Source of the DNA: Littorina saxatilis | Lineage: Eukaryota; Mollusca; Gastropoda; Littorinimorpha; Littorinidae | Reading direction: 5' to 3' | Assembly: GCF_037325665.1 (NCBI RefSeq) | Contig: NC_090245.1 | Coordinates: 69,169,733 to 69,233,732 of the forward strand | Length of the DNA stretch: 64,000 nt | Shown here: piece by piece, positions 49,456 to 60,067 of the stretch | Layout: the number at the start of each line of letters is the position of its first letter | How positions within the stretch are numbered: position 1 is the stretch's first letter | Made by a program: the position numbers and the translations under genes | Notes under the pieces: model-generated | What the model was told of the DNA's origin: nothing | What the model saw: the letters and a program-made list of their open reading frames with translations, nothing else | Databases searched by the model: none

Positions 49456-50031
49456 ATAGTTAAGTTAAATCAAATGCGCATAGTTATTGCAAAAGTTAAT
49501 TTGGCAAACGGTTCTTATTTTGCACAAGAAACAACAAGAGTGTGTGATTTGGGTCCAGAAAAGTCAAAGGAAGCTCTCATCTGTAGTGGTTTGCATGATG
49601 GTTTAAACGGGAAGGGAGGTAACTAAATTACACATATAAATAGGAACCGCTGCGTGAAATGACTGACTCGGGTGTTAAGGTATAGGACCTGTATGACATG
49701 ACCGGTCGGTGACCCAGTTCGTAAAAGCTTTCGAACAGCTTCACAACAACAGTTGTCCACCCATGTGGAACTGGACTCCGTTCTGTGGTAGTACCTGCCT
49801 TTCATCAATAAAACACGACTCCCCACAGCTTGATGGCAGTGTGGCATACGTTCGTTAAAGGTGCGGTCCTTCTTTTATCAGGGATCACGATCAGCACCAC
49901 AGATGTGCCAGGTTTTTACATGTTAGAAATGAAGGTATCCTTCCACTGAAACACATTCCAAAACTAAACATTATTGCATGCTGCTTTCTGTGCATATTCC
50001 ATACTTTGTACCACTTGATTCGTTTAGCTTA
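49456..50031. other. No recognised feature
   Basis: No frame, terminal repeat or RNA gene could be supported. Confidence 0.5.
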
Positions 50032-50063
50032 TCTATCTATACATATAAATAAAAGAGAGTGTC

Positions 50064-50096
<33 letters not shown>

Positions 50097-50427
50097 CTGT
50101 CTGTCTGTGATCGCCAAAGCTCCGAGAAGGGAGGGGGCAGGAAGACGATGTCGTGCATGTGCACTCCCTAGGATCCGCAGATGTGCACCTGGGTTTTAGT
50201 TTCTTAATTCATTGTTTCCTTCCTCCGATAATGACCCTCCTCATTAATGAATACAGACTATAATAGTGCAAGGGAGGTAAGTCATGCTTTGTTACCCATG
50301 GAAGGGAGGTAACTCTTATCATACCAGCCAGCATTTCCTGTCATTCTCATTTCCCCCAAATGTTTGATTTGGAGTTTTTCTTTGAGGGCTTTGCCAACAC
50401 CCGGGCAAAGCCGGGTCAGACTGCTAG
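50032..50427 (+). mobile_element. Non-autonomous Helitron
   Basis: Starts TCTATCTATACATATAAATA after an A; ends with the ACCCGG/CCGGGT hairpin, then CAGACTG and CTAG before a T. 5'-TC, 3' hairpin plus CTAG and an A/T target match canonical Helitrons. (GT)n inside at 50070-50108; no Rep/helicase. Confidence 0.8.
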
Positions 50428-51539
50428 TAAATACATAACATTTGAATTACAGTACTTTCTTATGGCGAATTCTTTCCTGCTTTTTAATTCCACTTTCGTG
50501 GAAGGAAGGAGGCAAACCAAAGCACACACCAAGGTAAAATTCAGTGTCCCAATTAAACTCGGGGAAGCTGTTGCAAGGTGCGGAAGTTTGCAGTCGAAGA
50601 ACACTCTCGCTGTGTGTTAACTTGGGGATAAAAATCGTCAACCTCAAAGTGAATAATTTATGCATCACTGAAGTGTTACGATCTATACGTTCGCAGCACG
50701 CTTTTAGTCCGAAAGACTAATGAGGCTCATGGGTGTAGCAGCTGCATGAAAAAATAATCATAACATCAATGGAGTGATGGCACACGGCCGTTTACGAGTT
50801 TGGCTAAATCAGCTGAGTATGCTCGGTGTGGGTATACATATCGAGCAAGCGAGGAAAGCTTTAGTTGTTCCAAGATACAATCGACAAGTGTGTTTCAGTG
50901 GTTGCGCTGGGATCAAGACCCGAAAGCAACGCTAGAGCTGTGCTGATAAAAACAAATATGTATACACACAAAAAGCAAATAAGAAGACACTTTAGGGGTG
51001 GTATGCACGAATAAGTGCCTGACTGAACTTGGGGGAAACCAAGCGCTGGATCGGATTTGTTGAAATGGAGATTTGTTTTAGATTTCCGACCCAATGCTTG
51101 GGTCCCACTTAGTTAGAGGTTTTTTTCGCGCACATCACCCTCGGAGGGTCAATTTGCAGGAACGAATATGCTCCGATGATGTATCTGCTGACTGATTTGT
51201 TCAGTAAATCTTATATAATGTAGTAGGAATAAACACTGATACACTAAGCATCTTGCTCTGGACTTAAACCGAATAGAACCGTTTAACAAATGCCATGCAT
51301 AATCTAAATCAGCTACAACCCCGAACTTCGAACAGCAAGTATGTAAGCTCATATGACGAAGGCGATCGTACTTGAACGTATTCGGAAACAGACAGTTTAG
51401 CGGCACGGTAAGACATTGTCCAGAAAATGTTGTCAGTGAACGAAATACTAGCGAATTTGTCTCTTTGAAGCTGCTCGTCAGACCGATTTCTCATAGTCAG
51501 GATTCCGTGGAATAATCAAGTATCACCTGGTGAAAGACC
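50428..51539. other. Upstream of the SLC16-like gene, no recognised feature
   Basis: May contain the promoter and 5' UTR exons by position; nothing specific seen. Confidence 0.4.
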
Positions 51540-51656
51540 ATGGAAGACAGCGCCAAGGAAGGGGTGGTGTCTTCATTGCAAACCATAGGAGATACTGTTG
51601 GTGGCGGGGATTTCTTATCGTCTGCAGTGTCTCAGAGTATGGAAGGCGAAGAACAG
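51540..51656 (+). CDS. SLC16-like gene exon 1
   Basis: Residues 1-39, [19 protein letters not shown] onward, acidic and without a signal peptide, as expected for a cytosolic N terminus. ATG context GACC ATG G is good. Donor GAACAG|GTTAGG, phase 0. A (GT)n tract starts a few bases into the intron. Confidence 0.75.
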
Positions 51657-51661
51657 GTTAG

Positions 51662-51708
<47 letters not shown>

Positions 51709-54458
51709 TATGTGTGTGTGTGTGTGCCAGTGCGTGCGTGTGCGTGCGTGCGTGTGTGTGTGTGTGTATGTGTGTGTTAAACTTGTTTCTTTAATTTATT
51801 TGAAAAATAAAGACCACTAATGACTAATGACATAGGCTTGGCTGGAATAATCATCCAGTACTTTATGTTCTTGCTGCCGTGTTTCATTTTTGATGGCTTA
51901 GGTTAGTATGGAAACACTTTTAGTTGATTTCGAAAGAAAGCTTTTATCGATTTGACGATGTTTCGGAATAATCCTGCTATGTTTTGTTTCTCACAACTAG
52001 CTGGCTTTAGTACTGGTTTATTCACGTAACTGCTTATGTGTGTACAAGATGTAGGCGGCTTGGATTTGCAAAAATTGTATAACAAAAATATCTCATATGA
52101 CAATACACAATTACCCGCAAATATGTTGTAACGGTTTGTGTTGTTTATGATACTACAGAATATCAGGGGGGAAAATTCTCATACGTCTATACACGATTAC
52201 CCGCAAACATTTCTTTACGGTTTGTGTTGTTTATGATACTACAGAATATCAGGGGGGAAAATTCTCATACGGCTATACACGATTACCCACAAACATTTCT
52301 TTACGGTTTGTGTTGTTTTTGACAGACACGATATTATATTCAGAATATCACGAAGGAAAAACAACTTAACTTTAAATCGCAGTTTTTTTCTTCTAGGAAG
52401 AAGACGGACCCGAAGAAATTGAACTGGAAACGGGCTACACTCTCACTGTAATCACGAACGAAGAAATCGCAGAAGAAAACGAGGACGGCAAGAAATCGTG
52501 CTGCAGGAAAACTTCTTGCAAAAACACCACCATCGTAATAGCCGCTTTATTCATCCTTCCCGTTGTCAATGTCTTTGCCCTTATTCTCGACTTTGCCGTC
52601 AGCGATATGGACAACAGTAATGAACAACAGACAGGCACATCGTCCGGGGGAGCCCCAATCACCACGACACTGGATCCTTACTTCTGTGAGTTTAACCCAT
52701 TAGCCCCTGTCTGTCAGGAGTTGTACGGGAGGTCTTGGGGTGCTCCAGAGACTACTACCGTGGATCCAGCTTTCTGTGAGTTTAACCCATTAGCCCCTGT
52801 CTGTCAGGAGTTGTACGGGAGGTCTTGGGGTGCTCCAGAAACGACGACCGTGGATCCAACTTTCTGCGAGTTTAACCCTTTGGACCCTGTCTGTCAGAGG
52901 TTGAACAGAAGGTCGTGGCGTGCCCCAGAGACTACGACCATCGATCCTACGTTCTGCGAGTTTAACCCTTCAGCTCCTCTCTGCCAGAAGTTGTACGGAA
53001 CACCTTGGAATGCTGTGGAGACGACATCCCTTGAGCCCCGCCACAATGCCTCGTCAAAAAGCGTAAAACGTGCAAACACAGAGGAAATCACGAACGGCGA
53101 AGATGTGTGTGAGCAGCGTCCCTGGTTGGACGTGTGTTCCAACAGCTCCGAGAGAAAGAAAAGATCCGTAACGTGTGTTTTGTTTCCATGGAATGTGGCA
53201 TGCCGAAGGGACACGATTTCTAAAGACAGAACAGAAGGAATTCCTCTTTCAAGCAAAGTTGACTATTCACCATCAAAGACGGTTTCGGAAAACATACTGG
53301 CGAACAAGAAGCTGGTTTTTTTCAGGACAGCAGCAAAAGCAGTATCCAACACAACGCCATTGACATTGCTGACTAAAAAGAGAACAACAAACGGACCTCA
53401 TAAACTCCTGGTCCAAGCGACGACAGGAACATCCGTAGAAGCCACACGTGGAAAGGAGAGTGCAAATGAACATTCATTCAAAAGTGCATTTTTGGCCTTG
53501 GCCACATCAGTTGAGACTAGAGGAAGAAGAAACAAAAGAGACGCGAGTAGCGACGACGGCAACATCGACACTGATGTGCAACAGGTTTCGAAGTTTCAAG
53601 CAGTTGTGGACACATATAACATCGTTTACGGTTTGTTCGGTAAGATCTCTAGCTCTGATTGAAATTCGTGTGTAAGTTTAAATTAACTAGTTTTTGCCTT
53701 ACCTTGAAAGGAATGGGGTTTTTCGACCTTGAGAAAACGCAAACATATCCGTAAAAGTAGACCCAACACAACACTGTTTTGTAACTGCATTTATGCAGAA
53801 TAGGAATTTTGCAATGTTCAACAAGGCCATGATTATGCGCATGATAACTATAGCATATACCGTACATGCCTGTGTGTAACACTTTGTGCTGTATTTGAAT
53901 GTACGTGTGATCATTAATGAGTAAACCAGGTAGAAATTTCAACTTCTACTCAGTAACGATGATTGTATGGACGACATTTGCAGGTATCATCAGCGGAGTC
54001 ACAATAACGGCATTCAACTACCGAATAACAGCCTTTGTGGGAAGCTGTACTGATCTCTGGCTTTTCTTGCCTGGTTGCTGCTTTCATTCCTCGTAACGCA
54101 AAAGTCATGGCCTTTGTCCTCGGAGCTTTGCCAGGTATAAAACTTTACATACATTTGTATATGTACATAATACATTTTCCTTGTTCTGGTTCTAATGTAC
54201 ATTGATGTTACTCGTGCTCACATAACAATGCAATTTACCAAGTATTTTCTTTTCTTCTTTTTAACCAGGTCCTTGTCCCGTCGCGTAAGGTAACCACTAC
54301 CTCCAAACACACTGTTTTGGTTTCTTTGGATCGATGATAATTATACGTTTTTATTTACTTTCGACTAACACTGATATGTAGCAAATGCACCGTCGCCAAT
54401 GTTTTCTGTGTCCTCTCCCCACCACTCTCTCCTTCCCCCATTATCTCTCTCCTTCTCT

Positions 54459-54543
<85 letters not shown>

Positions 54544-54820
54544 GAGATCGCACGTACATAAACATTTATTCTCAGTGTATCTTACAGGAATCGGAAACAA
54601 CTTTTTGATGACGTCAGTGATGGTGGCACTTCTGGAGCATTTCCGGGAGCGAAGCCATCTTGCCCTGTCCGTGACCAACGCTTCCGGTATCCTTGGCAAG
54701 ATCGCCTTCACTTTGATTCAGGTTCTGGAATAAAAATGTAGTATTTAATCATTTTTTGATAGTTTTGATGGGGGTAGACAAAACAAAAGAGGTTATCATG
54801 CTGTGTGTGTGTGTGTGTGT

Positions 54821-54875
<55 letters not shown>

Positions 54876-56945
54876 TGTGTCTGTGTGTGTGTGTCTGTGT
54901 GTATGTTGGAGTGTATGTATGTGTCTGTGTCTGTGTGTGTGCGTGTGTATTCTTCGCCAGCTTTTAGAATTACTGTCTTTTTTTCAGATATTCTTGTTTC
55001 CAGAAATAGGCGTGGATTCTAGTAACAATAAAGGTTTACTCCAGTACCAAGCCGCCACCTACGCCATTTGCATTTGTGGCGCCGTGGCCTTGACCCCGCT
55101 CAATTTGCATGTGAAAGACTCTTCGGAACAGACAGTGAGAGGTCGCATGTTGGACATCAGTGGCCTCCAGATGCTGAGGTCTCCAGTACTTTATGTTCTT
55201 GCATCCGTGTTTCTTTTTGATGGCTTAGGTTAGTATGACTACACTTTTGGTTCATTCCAAAAGAAACTAGCTTTTATCGATTAAACGATGTTTCGGAAAT
55301 AACTACTCCGTCGGGTTTGTATGAGTTGTGAGAGAGTGAATACCCTTGCTTTCGTTGCAGCAAACTTTCCCACGTGACATGGGCCAGTCAAAAGCGAGGG
55401 ATGTGTCTAAAACACGTGTACAAGGAGCATGTGTGGAAAGTTTGCCTCAATAGAAACAAGAGTAGGTACTGTTTCACAACCAAGACAAACCCGACAGTGT
55501 TATTTCCGGAGTTCGTCTATTGATATCAAATTCTGATACCAACTTTATTAGAATTGATTACAGTGAAACTCATGCAGTCATGTTTATTATATTCTGTGAC
55601 CGATAAAGTGGAAGTGCCGTGCCTGTGTTGGCTGGTTGTCGCTGAAGTGGCACGGTCAGTTTTAAACACTAGCGCACACATATCTGTACCATTTTAATGT
55701 CACGATTTAAAGAAAATCAATTGTGAACTGTAACGACTCTTGAATTTCATTATTTTATTTGTATGGAAGTAATTTCTCATTTACACTTTTGACGTTTTCT
55801 GGGCAGTTTGCGGGTATGATTAAATCAATTTCGTTATGATAGTTTCATTGATGGATGGACGGATGGATGGTTGGGAGGGAGGGGAGATAGATGAATGAAT
55901 TGGTTTTCTTAATTGATTGTTTTGGATTGATTGATGCATAGATTGATCATGTATCATTTGATTTCAGGAGGAGGCATACCCGAACAACACATACAGCAAG
56001 CCAGTGGTGTGTTTCTGCTTTCCATGCTGCTGGTCTTCTTCATCGCCCTCGGGTCTTTGGTTGGATCCATCATCAGCTGCTGTCTGTCCCGGAAGGAAAT
56101 GTCCCGGGTGGTCTCCCTTGTTCTCATTGCTATTTTTGGAATCCTGATGGGAGTGTTGACCTTGACCGTGGAGGCATTTGAAAAGTTCGAATACGCCATC
56201 TCTTATTGCTTGCTGTTTGGGATGTTTGCGGGTTAGTAAAACATTTTTAAAAAAAAATCTGTTCTTTTTTTTTATTCTTCTCCTTCTTTTGTGTTCGTAA
56301 GCTGGAACTCCTACTTGCACCCGTTGTAGTTTGTGTGTGTGTGTGTGCTACTGGGGTTTTGCGTGTGTAGGCGTTACTTCCGCACCACTGATATAGGCAG
56401 TCATGCATACTTTTTTTTCTGGAGGGGCGGGGGTTAAGGGGGGGGGGGGGGTCGATTTTGTATCAACGGTTAACGTTAGTTATTAACACGTAATTATGAA
56501 GTTAGTACACTGTAATCACCGCAGACATTTTGTTATTAAAGAGACGGACACTTGTTCTCAGTGTTAGATATTGAGAATAATTATGATTTTGGTTTGTGAA
56601 GCTACGGTACAACTGTTTGAAACTGTCAGTGTATTTAATTTCAGGGCTTCGAACCCCGCTGATGATGCGCACCATTCTGCTTGCACTTGGCGAGGACCAC
56701 CTGGGCTTGACAGTCGGTCTCACCAGCTTTGCCACTGGTTTGGGTTCCATTATTGGTGACGAGAGTGCAGGTAACAGGTTACCACGATTAACTGCTGCTA
56801 ATTTCTGTTCTCTTTCATAGCTGTGTGCAGTTGGTTATCTGGCTTGTCCTTGGGTTACGGCTTTTGTTTGAGGAGTGCATTAACGGAGACATACACATGG
56901 TTAAACGAGCGGCGTTTCTACGCATGTGTGTGTGTGAGTCAGACT

Positions 56946-57015
<70 letters not shown>

Positions 57016-57352
57016 CCCCGTTTCCACAGGTTTGGTTGCCTAAATCACCATAAGGCAACCATCCACACGTGGATGGCAACCTAAACTCTGGATGGCAACC
57101 TAATTGTGTGGATGGTCGCTTCATTTAACACCGTTAAATTGACTTTTTTGACGGAAAGAATGTCATAACAATGTTCAAAATGACATTCTTTTCGTCCTCT
57201 ATAGGCGACGAAATAGGTCAAATTTTGTGCATTTTTTAGTGCAAAATTCTTCGATGCCGGAGCGAGTACTGCACCCAGTGCTGTTGTAGTGCAAGTGCAC
57301 TAGAAAGGCACTACACCCAGTGCCGCCTCTTAGGTAACCATCCACACTTTAG

Positions 57353-57386
<34 letters not shown>

Positions 57387-57693
57387 CTGTAACAGTATGT
57401 CTGTCCGTCCGTCTCTTCGTCTGACCATGTGTCGTACGCGCGAGAATATGAGATAGTTCTCTCTGTTTTCAGGAGCAATTGTCAAGGACCACAATCGCGT
57501 GGACGCAGCGTTCTACTTGTCTGGGTTATCTCTCCTTGCCTCTGCGGCCGCTTGTCTTCTGCTCCTTAAAATGGAGGCAAAAGTCAACTCACAAGCGCAA
57601 GCCACAATGTCGGATACAGATCAAGAAGGGGGCAGTAAACAGGAAGGAGTGAGAAAAGAAGCCAGTGAACGTGAGACAGAACATGTTTCGTAA
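51540..57693 (+). CDS. Monocarboxylate-transporter-like MFS carrier with a large repeat-bearing loop, 8 exons
   Basis: Exons 51540-51656, 52397-53639, 53984-54134, 54588-54721, 54988-55228, 55968-56231, 56645-56770, 57473-57693, all GT-AG; about 831 residues if one extra base in exon 3 is discounted. It is probably a 12-helix plasma-membrane carrier of the SLC16 kind. The call rests on [18 protein letters not shown] (family: YF-x-KRR-x-LA-x-G), [13 protein letters not shown] after helix 7, and [12 protein letters not shown] before helix 12. The classic DGG(W/F)GW motif before helix 1 is absent. Helix 1 (about 82-107) is followed by a roughly 330-residue loop instead of the usual short one: four 30-residue repeats, two more Cys-x8-Cys modules, N-glycosylation sequons (N256, N288, N357) and furin-type sites RKKR295 and RNKR420. 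Substrate unknown. A TGA sits in frame six bases before the ATG, fixing the start. Confidence 0.8.
51664..51777. repeat. (GT)n microsatellite, intron 1
   Basis: GT/GTAT/GCGT repeat directly after the exon 1 donor. Confidence 0.95.
51855..51968 (+). pseudogene. Ghost copy of exon 5 end plus donor in intron 1
   Basis: The stretch CCAGTACTTTATGTTCTTGC to GATGGCTTAGGTTAGTATG matches 55193-55238 (end of exon 5 with its donor), and the similarity continues through the first part of intron 5 to TTTTATCGATT...ACGATGTTTCGG. The copy has an extra base in the coding part, so it cannot be spliced in as a working exon. Confidence 0.8.
52091..52330 (+). repeat. 86-bp tandem repeat, about 2.7 copies
   Basis: In intron 1 of the carrier gene. 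CTCATA marks recur at 52092, 52178 and 52264, exactly 86 bp apart, with the shared block TACACGATTACCCGCAAAC. Units 2 and 3 are closest to each other. Confidence 0.9.
52397..53639 (+). CDS. SLC16-like gene exon 2 (helix 1 and repeat loop)
   Basis: Residues 40-454, 1243 bp, a very large exon. Order: acidic tail, a Cys/Lys-rich patch ([11 protein letters not shown]), helix 1, four 30-residue repeats (132-251), two further Cys-x8-Cys modules (C277-C286 and C299-C308), basic cleavage-like sites, then the start of helix 2 (VYGLFG). Acceptor TTCTTCTAG, donor TTCG|GTAAGA. Confidence 0.85.
52673..53032 (+). repeat. Four 90-bp coding repeats (30 residues each)
   Basis: In-frame units at 52673, 52763, 52853 and 52943. 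The unit is DP[20 protein letters not shown] followed by GAPETTTV. Units 1 and 2 are nearly identical in DNA, and units 3 and 4 diverge progressively, which suggests stepwise growth at the 5' side. The Cys pair (C-x8-C) is kept in all four. Confidence 0.95.
53984..54134 (+). CDS. SLC16-like gene exon 3 (frame break)
   Basis: Begins [20 protein letters not shown] in the frame set by exon 2, which runs to a TAA at 54095. From 54047 the +1 frame reads [20 protein letters not shown] and continues in phase to exon 4. One surplus base near 54046 (GGAAGC-T-GTACTG) explains it. Both halves match the family: helix 2, the loop with NYR in place of NRFG, and helix 3. It could be a sequencing or assembly error, a null allele, or early decay. 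Confidence 0.7.
54451..54540. repeat. (CT)n microsatellite, intron 3
   Basis: CT run ending 47 bp before the exon 4 acceptor. Confidence 0.95.
54588..54721 (+). CDS. SLC16-like gene exon 4
   Basis: Helix 4 and the conserved cytosolic loop: [19 protein letters not shown] then [19 protein letters not shown]. Acceptor TCTTACAG, donor ATTCAG|GTTCTG, phase 0. Confidence 0.85.
54800..54950. repeat. (GT)n microsatellite, intron 4
   Basis: GT/GTCT run. Confidence 0.95.
54988..55228 (+). CDS. SLC16-like gene exon 5
   Basis: Helices 5-6, the central cytosolic loop ([16 protein letters not shown]) and helix 7 ([16 protein letters not shown]). Acceptor TTTTTTTCAG, donor TTAG|GTTAGT. Its last 36 bases and the start of intron 5 recur in degenerate form at 51855-51968. 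Confidence 0.85.
55295..55510. mobile_element. Hairpin MITE, fold-back family
   Basis: In intron 5 of the carrier gene. Ends GGAAATAAC...GTCGGGTTTGT and ACAAACCCGAC...GTTATTTCC pair over about 70 bases, with the GCAAACTTTCC blocks as inner arms. Same family as the centre of the fold-back at 47560-48535. Confidence 0.8.
55968..56231 (+). CDS. SLC16-like gene exon 6
   Basis: Helices 8, 9 and most of 10: [39 protein letters not shown] and [14 protein letters not shown]. Acceptor GATTTCAG, donor GCGG|GTTAGT. Confidence 0.85.
56645..56770 (+). CDS. SLC16-like gene exon 7
   Basis: End of helix 10 and helix 11: [20 protein letters not shown] then [20 protein letters not shown]. Gly-rich, as in the family before the last helix. 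Acceptor TTAATTTCAG, donor GCAG|GTAACA. Confidence 0.85.
56946..57013. repeat. (GT)n microsatellite, intron 7
   Basis: GT run; a second short one at 57354-57384. Between them, tandem GGATGGCAACCTAA units near 57055-57120. Confidence 0.95.
57473..57693 (+). CDS. SLC16-like gene exon 8 (last)
   Basis: [18 protein letters not shown], helix 12 ([14 protein letters not shown]) and a charged cytosolic tail ending ETEHVS with TAA at 57691-57693. Acceptor CTGTTTTCAG. Confidence 0.85.
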
Positions 57694-57715
57694 GATTTGT
57701 GCTAGTCGATAAAGA

Positions 57716-57721
57716 AATAAA
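57716..57721 (+). promoter_or_regulatory. Candidate poly(A) signal of the SLC16-like gene
   Basis: AATAAA 22 bases after the stop codon. The short distance would give a very short 3' UTR, and later signals are possible. Confidence 0.45.
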
Positions 57722-58593
57722 TACCTCACAGAAGTGGATAAAGGGAGGTAAGAGCCTCAGAAAGTGTATCGTCGGTTTTGTATGCAATTACCTCCCTTAG
57801 AGTGAGCAAGGCGTTTCATAATTATTCTGTGGTAAAAGAAGTTGAGAATAATTATAGAAATAATACAATCCATAACAAGACTATGAATCAGATTCATATT
57901 GTGAGAAAAATAATCAATTGATTACTATTAAGCCGTCGTTTCATGTGTTTCTGTGTCTATCAATACTGTTGTTGTTTTACTCAACAGGTTATACGCTGTT
58001 CTCAGTGGAAACATGCAGGGAACGAGTAACTGAAAACTAAAGTGTTTCCAAAGCATGTGATGATTGTGTCCAGACCAGAACGTGAATAAATTTGTATCAA
58101 TTCATTATTTTGTACTCGTAACACACGCAATGAGCCGAACAACTATAGAGGCATATTCACGATTACAATATAAACTGAGCAAGACAATTATTGCACCCAT
58201 TTTCGTACCCCTACTACAACATTCATTCACGTGTCATTTTATTTAAACTTTATATGCCATTAAAAGCCCTTCACTTGGCAACCTTGCACACTTTTCAGAT
58301 TTTAAAGATTTCTGTATTAGGTATCACTTGACCGCCGCCGAAGTCAGGGTACCCCCAAAATCGACCTGACAAAAACCCTAGTCCCGTATTCTAAAATCTG
58401 TAAATATTCAGGATTTGCTGATAAGAAACAATTCTGCATATCGATGGAAATGCCATTCAATTTCCATTCCAAAACAGTTTCATTTGTGCACCTAACTTGA
58501 TTAGTCTTGATACAATCTGTTTTCAAATGAGGTAGGGGTTAACAGTTTGAAAGGCCCAAAAGAGCAGGTTTTGCGGTCATTTTTTAGGGCTAA
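57722..58593. other. No recognised feature
   Basis: AT-rich intergenic sequence after the carrier gene. Confidence 0.5.

Positions 58594-60067
<1,474 letters not shown>

Noticed and set aside
49623-49847. Small gene or upstream exon of the carrier
   Set aside because: No matching splice sites or family similarity; the frame is short and isolated.
50680-50730. Hammerhead-like ribozyme (AGTCCGAAAGACT hairpin)
   Set aside because: The CTGATGA and GAAAC core boxes are missing.
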